DNA of 64,000 bases, taken from assembly GCF_003315205.1 (NCBI RefSeq), contig NZ_QNRR01000011.1, forward strand, positions 62,001-126,000. Direction: 5' to 3'. Source of the DNA: Roseimicrobium gellanilyticum. GTDB lineage: Bacteria > Verrucomicrobiota > Verrucomicrobiia > Verrucomicrobiales > Verrucomicrobiaceae. The notes under the pieces are model-generated. The model worked only from the letters and a program-made list of their open reading frames with translations. It ran no database searches and was not told the origin of the DNA. The number at the start of each line of letters is the position of its first letter. Within the stretch, counting starts at the first letter, position 1. Shown here in pieces: positions 51,647 to 60,129 of the stretch. The translations under genes were made by a program, and so were the position numbers.

Positions 51647-52612
51647 ATGTCGTCCCGCCGAAATGCTCCCAGCAAAAAACCGAAGTCCGACACTGCGGAC
51701 CCGGTGCTGCGGCCGGAGTGGCTGGTGAAACAGGCGCCGATTGTCGCCAGCGTAGGTCCCACGGATGCGCCGCGGCTCATTCATGAGGACAAGCAACACG
51801 GCGCGTGGCTCTACCAGGGCGACTGCCTCGCGCTCATGGAGGCCGCGGTGGACCTGCATCCGAATGGCGTGTTTGACACTATCTTCGCCGACCCGCCCTA
51901 CTTCCTCTCAAACGGCGGCATGACCTGCAAGAACGGCCGCATGGTGAAGGTGGACAAGGGCGACTGGGACAAGTCCCGCGGCGCGGAGCTGAACCATGAG
52001 TTCAACCTCGCCTGGCTGGAGTGGTGCCAGAAGGCGCTCAAGCCCGACGGCACCATCTGGGTGAGCGGCACGCACCACGTCATCTTTTCCGTGGGCTATG
52101 CGATGCAGCAGCTCGGGTTCAAGATTCTCAACGACATCACCTGGGAGAAGCCCAATCCCCCACCGAACCTCTCCTGCCGCTACTTCACCCACGCCACGGA
52201 AACCGTGCTCTGGGCCGCGAAGTCCGCAAAGAGCAAGCACACCTTCAACTACGCCGCCATGAAGGCCGTGACCGGCAAGCAGATGAAGTCCGTGTGGCGC
52301 TTCCCCGCGCCAGGCAAGGACGAGAAGCAGCACGGCAGGCACCCCACGCAGAAGCCGCTCACCCTGGTGGAACGCTGCATCCTCTCCTCCACCAAGGAAG
52401 GCGCGCTGGTCTATGACCCCTTCATGGGCAGCGGCACCACGGGAGTCGCTGCCTTGCGCACGGGACGACGCTTCGTCGGCACCGAGATGGAGCGCGACCA
52501 CGCCACGCTCGCGGTGAAGCGCGTGAGCCATGCGCTGTCCACACCCGCATCGTCGGCATCATCTTCCATCACACCACATCATCCCTCATTGAATCAACAT
52601 GGCTGGGCGTAA
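51647..52612 (+). CDS. DNA (N4/N6) methyltransferase
   Basis: 322 residues from the ATG at 51647 (longer frames upstream run through repeats). Motif IV DPPY at 82-85 precedes motif I/X DPFMGSGTTG (257-266), i.e. the beta-group order. Also GTHHVIFSVGYAMQQLGF and KQHGRHPTQKPLTLVERCI. Likely modifies adenine-N6 or cytosine-N4 in a specific sequence. The next gene overlaps its end and encodes a nuclease-fold protein, so this is probably a type II R-M pair. A longer in-frame N-terminal extension has no domain. Confidence 0.9.
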   Translation: MSSRRNAPSKKPKSDTADPVLRPEWLVKQAPIVASVGPTDAPRLIHEDKQHGAWLYQGDCLALMEAAVDLHPNGVFDTIFADPPYFLSNGGMTCKNGRMVKVDKGDWDKSRGAELNHEFNLAWLEWCQKALKPDGTIWVSGTHHVIFSVGYAMQQLGFKILNDITWEKPNPPPNLSCRYFTHATETVLWAAKSAKSKHTFNYAAMKAVTGKQMKSVWRFPAPGKDEKQHGRHPTQKPLTLVERCILSSTKEGALVYDPFMGSGTTGVAALRTGRRFVGTEMERDHATLAVKRVSHALSTPASSASSSITPHHPSLNQHGWA

Positions 52613-52997
52613 GACGGCAGTCGCCAACGGAGCGCAGCTCGTGAAGCTGTGCATGGAACTGGCCGCCAAGCTCGGCCTGCAGGCACGCGAACAGGTGGTC
52701 GTCGCCCGCCGCATCTGGGGAGCCCGCCGTCGCATCGATGTCGTCCTCACCGACCCCGTCACGCGCAAGACCCTGGGCATCGAGTGCAAGTTCCAGGGCG
52801 TGGAAGGCACTGCCGAGGAGAAGATTCCCTCCGTGATTCAAGACATCGCCGCCTGGCCCATCCCCGGCATCGTCGTCTTCGCCGGCGAAGGATTCACCGA
52901 GAACATGAAGTCCTTCCTCATCTCCACCGGCAAAGCCGTGGAGTTCGAGGACGTGGAGCCGTGGCTGCGGTTGTTCTTTGGGCTGGAGTTGGAGTGA
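52599..52997 (+). CDS. PD-(D/E)XK nuclease-fold protein, partner of the methyltransferase
   Basis: 132 residues. D47 (RRIDVVLTD) and E62-C63-K64 (LGIECKF) form the PD-(D/E)XK core, and the surrounding alpha/beta pattern fits. The start overlaps the methyltransferase by 14 nt (translational coupling), so it is very probably its restriction endonuclease. Small size suggests a minimal enzyme or dimer. Family assignment is by motif only. Confidence 0.75.
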   Translation: MAGRKTAVANGAQLVKLCMELAAKLGLQAREQVVVARRIWGARRRIDVVLTDPVTRKTLGIECKFQGVEGTAEEKIPSVIQDIAAWPIPGIVVFAGEGFTENMKSFLISTGKAVEFEDVEPWLRLFFGLELE

Positions 52998-53064
52998 GGG
53001 GGAAGTCTTGCGCCTTGCGCTTTGAATGTGACCTGCTCTGTTCTGTAACATCCTCGCCAAACTC

Positions 53065-53871
53065 ATGGCTGAATTTCCCCACCGTCAGACTCTCATGCAG
53101 GCCTCCTTGGAAGCCCTGCAGAAGCTTGGCGGCTCAGCTTCAAAAGAGGAGTTGGTTCAAGAAGTCATCGCCTTACTGAAGCTCCCCGATGAAATAGTGG
53201 AGCAGAAACACAAGACACGCTCCGCGACCTACAATCGCACCCATCTCGACTATGAGCTCGCGTGGTCTTGGACTTACCTGAAGCAGCTTGGCTTCTTGGA
53301 AAATTCTATTCGCGGAATTTGGGCATTGACCGCGAAGGGCAAGACCGGAACCCTGAAGAACCTTGGCGAGGCCACCGAACGAGAGACAGAAGCTGAGATG
53401 AATGCCTCCTCGTGGGAGGAAACACTTCTTCGCTTTCTAATCGATAGGCTCTCTCCCAAGGCGTTTGAGAGATTAATCCAGCGCGTGCTCCGCGAAACGG
53501 GATTCAGCCAGGTGGAAATCACCGGCAATACGAACGATGGAGGCATCGATGGCCGGGGCATTGCCACTATCAATGGCATGCTTAGCTTCCGCGTGGTGTT
53601 TCAATGCAAGCGCCACAAAGGCGGCGTCGGCGCACCTGTGGTTCGAGATTTTCGAGGAGCCATGCAGGGTAGAGCCGACAAGGGCTTATTGATCACGACA
53701 GGGCATTTCACGAGAGAAGCCATCAAGGAATCGAATCGTGACGGAGCCATTGCAATTGACCTCTACGACGGCAGCAAATTGGTCGCAAAACTCAAGACAC
53801 TGGGTCTTGGCGTCAAAGTCACGCAAGTTGAGCACGTGGAAATCGACGAAGGTTGGTTTGACACTTTGTGA
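53065..53871 (+). CDS. Mrr-type restriction endonuclease
   Basis: 268 residues. Winged-helix N-terminus (MQASLEALQKLGGSASKEELVQEVIALL) and Mrr_cat domain with the PD-(D/E)XK-type motif GIDGRG (D162) and QCK (180-182), then APVVRDFRGAM and GLLITTGHFTREA. Cleaves modified or foreign DNA. 67 bp after the PD-(D/E)XK gene; with the HNH-like gene next it forms a defence cluster. Confidence 0.92.
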   Translation: MAEFPHRQTLMQASLEALQKLGGSASKEELVQEVIALLKLPDEIVEQKHKTRSATYNRTHLDYELAWSWTYLKQLGFLENSIRGIWALTAKGKTGTLKNLGEATERETEAEMNASSWEETLLRFLIDRLSPKAFERLIQRVLRETGFSQVEITGNTNDGGIDGRGIATINGMLSFRVVFQCKRHKGGVGAPVVRDFRGAMQGRADKGLLITTGHFTREAIKESNRDGAIAIDLYDGSKLVAKLKTLGLGVKVTQVEHVEIDEGWFDTL

Positions 53872-53903
53872 AGCGCCGGCTAGTGCCTCCCTCAGGAGGA
53901 CAC

Positions 53904-54509
53904 ATGCATACAGACTCACTGGTTTGCAAAACGGTTCGAGGACACTTGCTTCGAAACATTGGCAAGGGGCTCAGCATTGCGTCACTGGGTGGGTCAGACT
54001 ACGGAACATCTGCCGTTGAGGATGCCATTCGAGAGCTGTCGGAAAGCCAGGGATACGTGATTGAAAGATTAGATGCAGACACTCCCGCATCGTTTGTCCT
54101 TCACAACCCCGCTCCACTTCCGTGGTTCGACCGCTCAATTCCGCTACAGCTCGTTTCCACCCTCATCGAACAAGATGACATTGCCTGTAGTAGGTGTGGT
54201 GCAGTGTCTGGTGAACCAGATCCCTATGACAACACGCGTCGGGTGCGGCTCTACATAGATTGGATAGCTGGCGAACCACAAGTATGCTTGCCCGAGTTGA
54301 GCGACCTCCGGGCCATTTGTTCTGTTTGTAATGAGGGTGCCTCAAACATCACGCTGCAAAGACCAACCGCTCACAAACTTCTGGTTCAAATCAGGCGTGC
54401 TCCAGCACCTGACCAAATCGAGGTGCTAAAGTGGCTGGCGTCGAAATTTCCTAAGCAGATGGTTGAACTAGCGAGTTCATCCAAGCCAAAGAAGCCTGCC
54501 GAATCGTAG
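53904..54509 (+). CDS. HNH-like zinc-binding protein, catalytic residues altered
   Basis: 201 residues from the ATG at 53904, which has AGGAGG 5 nt upstream; a GTG at 53868 overlaps the Mrr stop but lacks this site. Two CxxC pairs frame the zinc knuckle: CSRCG and CSVCN. Between them the segment RVRLYIDWIAGEPQ stands where HNH enzymes have an H-x-D-H motif, so the histidines are missing (Y/W instead). It could be a dead HNH-type or another Zn-ribbon protein. Adjacent to Mrr with only a 32-bp gap. Confidence 0.6.
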   Translation: MHTDSLVCKTVRGHLLRNIGKGLSIASLGGSDYGTSAVEDAIRELSESQGYVIERLDADTPASFVLHNPAPLPWFDRSIPLQLVSTLIEQDDIACSRCGAVSGEPDPYDNTRRVRLYIDWIAGEPQVCLPELSDLRAICSVCNEGASNITLQRPTAHKLLVQIRRAPAPDQIEVLKWLASKFPKQMVELASSSKPKKPAES

Positions 54510-54587
54510 GAGCACCATCAATCAGGCGCTCGGAACCATTCACCTCCCCCTTGACATCCGTCCAACAAAGTGTTCACTCGAACACTT

Positions 54588-54836
54588 ATGAACCCACCCA
54601 TTCATGATGTCGTTGAGCGCGTGCCCGGAGAGGGCGATTCGGTGCGAGTTTGGCTGGGGGATGGCATGGAGTTGGCGGCCATCTTCAGCATGCATTGGTG
54701 GGATGAGGCGAAGGCACGCCCCATCCACCCGCATCCGGTACGCTGGCAGATGAGGCAGGGATCCGGGAATGGAAATGCCCCAGGGGAAAGGCAGCCGGAG
54801 CTGGGGTTGGGACTTGGCTTGGGGCTGGAGGCTTGA
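54588..54836 (+). CDS. Short hypothetical protein, doubtful
   Basis: 82 residues from the ATG at 54588. N-terminal half (MNPPIHDVVERVPGEGDSVR...VWLGDGMELAAIF) looks coding; the C-terminus is low complexity (LGLGLGLGLEA) and may be an artefact. No ribosome-binding site or homologue can be named. The stretch 54837-54940 has nothing further. Confidence 0.3.
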   Translation: MNPPIHDVVERVPGEGDSVRVWLGDGMELAAIFSMHWWDEAKARPIHPHPVRWQMRQGSGNGNAPGERQPELGLGLGLGLEA

Positions 54837-54940
54837 AGCTAGCAGCCCGAAGCCTGCGACGGGGATTACGGGGCGACACTTGGCGAAGGCGGCCGCTCCT
54901 TAAAGACGCACAACTCGTCTTCATCGCAGCCAGTCCTGCC

Positions 54941-55309
54941 TCACCCCACACTCTGGTGGGACCAAATCTTGTTCCCGAAGGGATCCGTCACCTCCACGAC
55001 TTTCGCATTCCAGGGCATGGTCTGTACGGAGGGATTCATGCGCGGGTGGCGGCGGATGCTGGTGATTTCTTGATGCAGGGCATCGGCGTCATCGACATGA
55101 ATCACTGCCTTGGAACCTGGAGTGCAGTCACCGTGATGCTCAGTGAGATGAAGCAAGGTGCCCCCGCGGCTGATTTGCAGGTAGCGCGGGTAATCAGGTG
55201 TGTACTGGTGCTCCCAGTCCACGGTGAAACCAAGCCAGTCGCGGTAGAAGGCCAGAGCCTGATCGTAGTCGAAGATGCGAAAGACAGGGATGGCGGGCTG
55301 GAAGGCCAT
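54941..55309 (-). CDS. Glyoxalase/bleomycin-resistance (VOC) family protein
   Basis: 122 residues. VOC fold pattern: PVFRIFDYDQALAFYRDWLGFTVDWEH, LHLTEHHGD, VIHVDDADALHQEI and WNAKVVEVTDPFGNKIWSHQ. Such proteins bind metal and either detoxify aldehydes or sequester drugs. Full length. Single gene between a hypothetical gene and the phosphatase; substrate unknown. Confidence 0.85.
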   Translation of the reverse strand: MAFQPAIPVFRIFDYDQALAFYRDWLGFTVDWEHQYTPDYPRYLQISRGGTLLHLTEHHGDCTPGSKAVIHVDDADALHQEITSIRRHPRMNPSVQTMPWNAKVVEVTDPFGNKIWSHQSVG

Positions 55310-55351
55310 GACAGTATGGAGTGGGGAGACGCGGTACGAAGGCGTGAAGTC

Positions 55352-56053
55352 TCACGCCAGAGGCGCCTGCACGGCAGCCGGTGTCATCGGACGCCCCAGC
55401 ATGCCCTCGCGCATTTCACCCTTCTGATTCGCCTGCCAGTACTGACCGGTGGCAGGCTCCAGGCAGGTGAGCCACTGGCCTCCGTAGGCAAAGGTATCAA
55501 TGCAGATGCCGTGGCCGAAGTCGCGGGGCTCGCCGTTGCGCTGGGGGGTGTGGCCGCAGACGAGGGTCTTGCCGGAGACGTGGCGTCCGGAGTTCCAATA
55601 GCGCTCCCAGTAAAGCATGTGATCCTGCTGCTCATTCATGGGCGCCTCTGGATCCACGGTGGCGTGCACATAGATGTGCGTAGCAGTCTCGTGATAGGGC
55701 AGTGTCTTTTGTAGAAAGTCCCAATGTGCATCCGGAATCCCCGCGAGCTTCGTGCCCATGTAGGAGGCGATGGTGGCATCCCCGCCGGCGTCGCACCAAT
55801 CACGGATGATGGCCTCATCCCGATGCGCCATGAGCATCATAATCTCATGATTCCCCCGCAGCGTGATGAGCTGCACTACTTGCGTGCTGCGCAAGGCCAT
55901 GAGCCTCTCGATGACACCACACGAATCCGGCCCGCGATCGACATAGTCCCCCAGGGTCACCAACGCATCCTCGGAAGACAAGGGCACGATGGAGAGCAGT
56001 GCCTCAAAGGCCGCGAGGCAGCCGTGGATGTCGCCAATGGCAAAGGTTCGCAT
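55352..56053 (-). CDS. PPP-type serine/threonine phosphatase (metallophosphoesterase)
   Basis: 233 residues from the ATG at 56051-56053. Core motifs GDIHG (Asp8, His10), GDYVDRG, LRGNHE and further HATVDPEAPMN / CGHTPQ provide the metal-binding set. Bacterial PPP phosphatase acting on phosphoproteins or, less likely, ApaH-like nucleotides. Nothing odd. Confidence 0.92.
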   Translation of the reverse strand: MRTFAIGDIHGCLAAFEALLSIVPLSSEDALVTLGDYVDRGPDSCGVIERLMALRSTQVVQLITLRGNHEIMMLMAHRDEAIIRDWCDAGGDATIASYMGTKLAGIPDAHWDFLQKTLPYHETATHIYVHATVDPEAPMNEQQDHMLYWERYWNSGRHVSGKTLVCGHTPQRNGEPRDFGHGICIDTFAYGGQWLTCLEPATGQYWQANQKGEMREGMLGRPMTPAAVQAPLA

Positions 56054-56680
56054 GGGGATTTGTGACGGAGGGAAGACAACGATGCAAAACAACTATTCAA
56101 TAGGACTAAAAACCAAAAAAACCAGCACCTCTGTGTGAAAGAGCCGTACACGTGAGCCCCCCATCACCAGCATCTCCCACGCCATCACCTCCAGTCGGCA
56201 CGTTTTTTGCAGCACAGGAAAAACTGCTGGTGCCAGGAGGAAAATTCACGATTCATGCCCTCTCCTGAATCGTGCTCAAGGCCGCCTCCAGCCGTCATGA
56301 GACCCACCAAGAAAACCGGGCTCACAGAGCCCATTCGCCGGAAAACTGTTTCCCTACCTAAACCGCATACTTCCCCCCACCCCAGATGTTTTCCATGAGG
56401 ATCCCAAGGATGTAACAGATGGGATTTGTATCCACTTGGATGGCCTCAGCAGACACAACCGCGAAGCGGCAGGACCAACTCAGAAGTCCATTCCCGAAAT
56501 TGCAACGGTGCCGTCATCCAGCTTCATGCATTGCATCTCATGATCCCGACGCTGCTTCCGAGTTTTGTACCTACTTGCGCGAACGCTCCCCTCAAAAACA
56601 AGGTCCAGGAAATGGGCGAATTTTGCACGGCGCATGCATCTCAACTGCTCGACCGATTCGCACACTCCGTTCATCCTGAA
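56054..56680. other. Gene-free region beside the integration site
   Basis: 627 bp with no coding region I can support. Small open frames are present but lack start signals and sequence character. Composition is mixed; no clear repeat or hairpin was found. It ends at the tRNA-Thr remnant. Confidence 0.6.
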
Positions 56681-56729
56681 TGGAGCCAGTTGTCGGACTC
56701 GAACCGACGACCTGCTGATTACAAATCAG
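56681..56729 (-). tRNA. 3' fragment of tRNA-Thr(UGU), attachment site attL
   Basis: The minus strand reads from tRNA position 28 to the CCA end: anticodon loop TTTGTAA (anticodon TGT), T-arm GTCGG-TTCGAGT-CCGAC, acceptor AACTGGC, discriminator T, CCA encoded. Position 27 is A where G is needed to pair with C43, and the upstream bases do not form a D-arm, so homology stops there. This is the duplicated 3' half of a tRNA gene made by site-specific integration. Confidence 0.85.
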
Positions 56730-56736
56730 TGAGAAC

Positions 56737-56772
56737 ATTGTCACCGATTGTCGCTCATTGTCCGCCATTGTC
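56737..56772 (+). repeat. Four ATTGTC direct repeats at 10-bp spacing
   Basis: ATTGTC at 56737, 56747, 56757 and 56767, exactly 10 bp apart. It is placed between the att site and the integrase gene. Helical phasing suggests a row of protein-binding sites (integrase arm sites or excisionase sites). Inference only. Confidence 0.75.
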
Positions 56773-56884
56773 ACACTAAATTGTTGTACTCCAACATTTT
56801 GTGGCAAATTGGCTCGGTCACTCGTTGACATGTTGAGTCGAACGCGGACAGTGAAAGTGTCCAAAAAGTGTCCTGCTTTTTGCC

Positions 56885-58162
56885 ATGCATTCAAAGACAG
56901 ATATCCGGCATTGGCGCAGCGTCGTCTTCAGACCCAAAGTTAGTAAATCGGGTCGGGAGATTCAGCAGCTTTATGTGAAGATTCAATACAGAGGTCGGCG
57001 CGAAACGTTCGCGCTACAAACCAACAACCAAGACAAAGCTGCGGAAAAAGCCCGCCAGATCTATCTCTCCCTCGTTGCCAAGGGCTGGGATGAAACGTTG
57101 GCGGAGCGTAAGCCCAAGAAGCACAGGGCCGCTGGCAAGGTGGCCACAGTGGGAGACCTAATCAAAGTCGCTTCAGAAAGGAGCGATATCGAGCGCCGCA
57201 CAGTGGCGGACTACTGCCGGGCTTTTCGCCTCATCGTGGGTCACATTCTTGGCATGGGTGCGGCGCCCAGGAATAGCTCCCGGGATGATCTGCGGAGACG
57301 CCAAGCCCGAATTGATCAGACAATGCTTTCGTCAATCACCACTCTGAAGATCGAGCAATGGCGCCACAAGATTCTAGCTACGGCAGCGAGTAAGGGCCCC
57401 TCCGTTTCCCGGCGGGCTAAGAACTCTCTGAATTCCCAGCTGCGTCAGGCAAAGTCACTCTTCAGTGGAAACGCGTTGAAGTATTTAGAGGAAGGTAAAC
57501 TCATTCACAATCCATTCGAAGGGGTGGGTTTGGAGCCCCGGCAGTCAATGCGATATCACAGCGAGATCGATCTCGACCATCTAATCGATTTAGCACTCCA
57601 TGGTAATAAGGAGCGGGACATTGATCGGCTTCCATCTGCACAATTGAAAGTATTTCTCCTGGCGGCTCTCGCCGGTCTTCGGCGGAATGAAATTGACAAA
57701 CTCGAGTGGAGCTCGTTTCGGTGGGACGAGAACACGATTCGCCTGCAAGCAACCGACTACTTCAGACCCAAGACGGAAGAGTCACTGGGCGACGTAAATG
57801 TCGACCGAGAACTGATGCATGCTCTCCAAACGCTGAGGGGAAACTCAACGAGTGCCTTTGTGGTCGAAGCTCCCTCATCTCCCAGACTCAACGTTGGCTA
57901 TTCGGCCTACAGGTGCACCAAAGTGTTCGATGCCACCACAAAATGGCTGCGGAATGCCGGGGTTAACACACGCACTCCACTCCACACTCTACGTAAGGAG
58001 TTTGGCAGTCTGATGTGTTCGCGATACGGCATCTACGTTGCATCGCGTGCACTGCGGCACCGGGACATTCACATTACTAGCCAGCACTACGTGGACACGA
58101 AGCAACGACTTGTTCCAGGTCTGTCGGGCGCCCTGGCTGTGGTGCGTTCGCCCACAGCATGA
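56885..58162 (+). CDS. Tyrosine recombinase (integrase)
   Basis: 425 residues. Catalytic set visible: Arg in LAGLRRNEIDKLEWSSF (near 266), HTLRKEFGSL with the His-x-x-Arg box, HRDIHITSQHYVD with His and the Tyr nucleophile near 401. N-terminal DNA-binding region with RRETFALQTNNQDKAAEKARQ. Adjacent to attL and reading into the island, as in tRNA-targeting integrases. It presumably recombines the tRNA-Thr 3' end. Confidence 0.93.
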   Translation: MHSKTDIRHWRSVVFRPKVSKSGREIQQLYVKIQYRGRRETFALQTNNQDKAAEKARQIYLSLVAKGWDETLAERKPKKHRAAGKVATVGDLIKVASERSDIERRTVADYCRAFRLIVGHILGMGAAPRNSSRDDLRRRQARIDQTMLSSITTLKIEQWRHKILATAASKGPSVSRRAKNSLNSQLRQAKSLFSGNALKYLEEGKLIHNPFEGVGLEPRQSMRYHSEIDLDHLIDLALHGNKERDIDRLPSAQLKVFLLAALAGLRRNEIDKLEWSSFRWDENTIRLQATDYFRPKTEESLGDVNVDRELMHALQTLRGNSTSAFVVEAPSSPRLNVGYSAYRCTKVFDATTKWLRNAGVNTRTPLHTLRKEFGSLMCSRYGIYVASRALRHRDIHITSQHYVDTKQRLVPGLSGALAVVRSPTA

Positions 58163-58180
58163 CCCCTCAAAAAGCATGCC

Positions 58181-59131
58181 ATGAGAGCCGACGCACCGAT
58201 TCAAATATCCGACACCGTCATCCGACCAAGGTCCTCGCGTGAGCTTGTCACCTGTTTCATTGCGGAAAGGATGTGGCAGGAACCAGGAGTCACCGATACG
58301 TTCGAGACCATTCTTCCACCTTTGCTTAGTGAGTATGGAATTGTGCATGCACAAATCGTACAGACTTTGGAAGGATATTTTGCAAAACTAGGCGACAATG
58401 CGGCCATCAGTGATTTTGCGGAGTTCCCGACATCTGGACGCGTTGACTTCAAAGAGACAATTCTCGGATCGGATCAGCCCGCTGAGGCATTCAACAGTAT
58501 CTTACGCCGCCATCTCTCGTTTTGCGGAATTCTGCAACCTGACGACTGGCCAGAACAGAAAGGTCCATTGCCGACGCTTCCCGTGATTCCTTGGCTGCTG
58601 TTTCGAGGGGCTGTCTTCTCAGACAAGAGGCTTCTGAACTCCACGACGTCTGCTGAACTTGCACGCGCTCTAGCAACTGAGAGAAGTCTGCCAAAGTGGA
58701 TTAGGGAAAAAATTGTTCCGCAAAACTGCGAGCGATATGTGCGCCGCCTGAAAGATGCGCTTGTCCTCGTCCGAAAGGGCAGATTGAGCCGCTTCAACGA
58801 GGCGGGGGGCAACGCTTCAGAGATGGCATCGGCCCTTCCCGAGCTCGCTATCATGTATCCAAAGAGCTTACAAACGCTTGGGGCCACGCTGCTAGACCTG
58901 GATAAGTTGAAGAGTGTTCTCGAGTGGATCCCAAACGCTGCCTATAAGAAACACATGGCTGCGAAAGGTGTGCACGTTGACTTTCGGCCGGCACTCAGCC
59001 CGGCACAGCTCGCCAAATTAGGGTTGCTTATGGCCGGGATTAGGCCTCAAGCTCTACCCGTCGACTTCACTCCACAGAACCCGCCAAACAAGCCTGCGTT
59101 GGGCGATGAAGAATCTGTCAAGGATATTTAG
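58181..59131 (+). CDS. Hypothetical island protein
   Basis: 316 residues, no recognised domain. Helical character; no signal peptide or membrane segment. It follows the integrase by 18 bp and may be co-transcribed. Local composition is less GC-rich than the chromosomal genes, in line with transfer. Confidence 0.6.
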   Translation: MRADAPIQISDTVIRPRSSRELVTCFIAERMWQEPGVTDTFETILPPLLSEYGIVHAQIVQTLEGYFAKLGDNAAISDFAEFPTSGRVDFKETILGSDQPAEAFNSILRRHLSFCGILQPDDWPEQKGPLPTLPVIPWLLFRGAVFSDKRLLNSTTSAELARALATERSLPKWIREKIVPQNCERYVRRLKDALVLVRKGRLSRFNEAGGNASEMASALPELAIMYPKSLQTLGATLLDLDKLKSVLEWIPNAAYKKHMAAKGVHVDFRPALSPAQLAKLGLLMAGIRPQALPVDFTPQNPPNKPALGDEESVKDI

Positions 59132-59206
59132 CCTACAGGATCCATTGTCCTCGACCTGTAGGGTGGGACAACTGGAAGAAGGGTCGAGGCCAGCAAAGGT
59201 GGCCAC

Positions 59207-59551
59207 GTGCGACCTTTGTTGTCATTCAATGACGTAGCTGCGCTGTGCCGGGTATCCACCCGCACCGTTCGCCGTTTCGTTGCCCGAGGCCTACTAAAGC
59301 CGATCCATATCACTTCGAAGACAGTCAGGTTTTCGGAGGCCGATGTGCTTCGCTTGATAGAGGACTCAGGCATCACGAGCGATCAGGATTCGGCTTCTTC
59401 GTTCACTGAAATTACGCAAAGTTCGCACGGCCCCCGCAAGTGCGGGGAGAACCGGCGGCACGATTCGCCTTCGACTGCCGGTTCGGACACAAGCTCGCGC
59501 GTTGATTCTACGTGCGACTCGATGGGGGTGAAGAAGGAGGAACTCGCATGA
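59207..59551 (+). CDS. MerR/excisionase-like HTH protein, 3' end overlapped by the intron
   Basis: 114 residues from a GTG. Residues 4-57 are a MerR-type helix-turn-helix (LLSFNDVAALCRVSTRTVRRFVARGLLKP...RFSEADVLRLIED), as found in excisionases and phage regulators. The tail after about residue 65 is disordered and Ser-rich. The group II intron begins at 59512, so codons after residue 101 come from intron sequence; a spliced transcript would give a different C-terminus. Possible recombination directionality factor for the integrase. Confidence 0.75.
   Translation: MRPLLSFNDVAALCRVSTRTVRRFVARGLLKPIHITSKTVRFSEADVLRLIEDSGITSDQDSASSFTEITQSSHGPRKCGENRRHDSPSTAGSDTSSRVDSTCDSMGVKKEELA
59425..59454 (+). 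repeat. Single CRISPR-repeat-like hairpin
   Basis: GCACGGCCCCCGCAAGTGCG followed by GGGAGAACCG. The stem CCCCGC/GCGGGG with a 4-nt loop and the flank GAACCG resemble type I-E CRISPR repeats. Only one copy exists in the window and no cas genes are present, so it is not an array. It lies in the tail of the HTH gene. Confidence 0.35.
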
Positions 59552-60129
59552 GCGACGCCTTCGAATCTCCACTGCGTGCGCCCTCCGAGAAGGTAGCCGC
59601 GCACCAGAAACAAGCTCGGCTGAGCGGGTGCAATTCCCGCCGTGCTGACAGTGCATTGAAGCATCGGCCACGCGGCCCCGCCAGGAAGAATGCGGTGGAA
59701 GCGGAGCTGGCCGAAAAGCTGGAGGAGCGGGAACTGACCTGCTCCATACCGGCGAGCGAAGAGGCCATGGACAATACGGAACGCGTGAAGGACTGCATCG
59801 TCGTAAGCGCTAAGCTGCCTAACTCAGGAGCCGCTCGGAAACGGCGCGGCGGGCAGCATTCAAAAGGAATACGTCCCATAGCGGGTGTTGGTGGTGTGGA
59901 TACACCAACGACTGTCACCCCTGGGATCGGCGAAAAGGTCCGCCCTAAAGCCTCAAATGCAGCCGAGCTTGAACGAGGAAATCTCCCTGCCGTGCTCCAT
60001 GTGGATTGTTTCACAGTCCCCGTGGAGGATTCGTCTTCCGAATCAAGGCGTGCCGAACAAACCAACAAACCGGCGCAAACATGGAGCGAAGGAATCGCCC
60101 CAAAGCAGATGCTCGCGGTAACGCGCGGG

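Noticed and set aside
56419-56779. Open frames before the integrase
   Set aside because: They overlap the tRNA remnant and lack start signals.
59207-59213. Alternative group II intron 5' end (GTGCGAC also occurs here)
   Set aside because: The next bases encode a complete HTH domain, and the ribozyme text and length fit a start at 59512.
59425-59454. CRISPR array
   Set aside because: Only a single repeat-like hairpin, no spacers and no cas genes.
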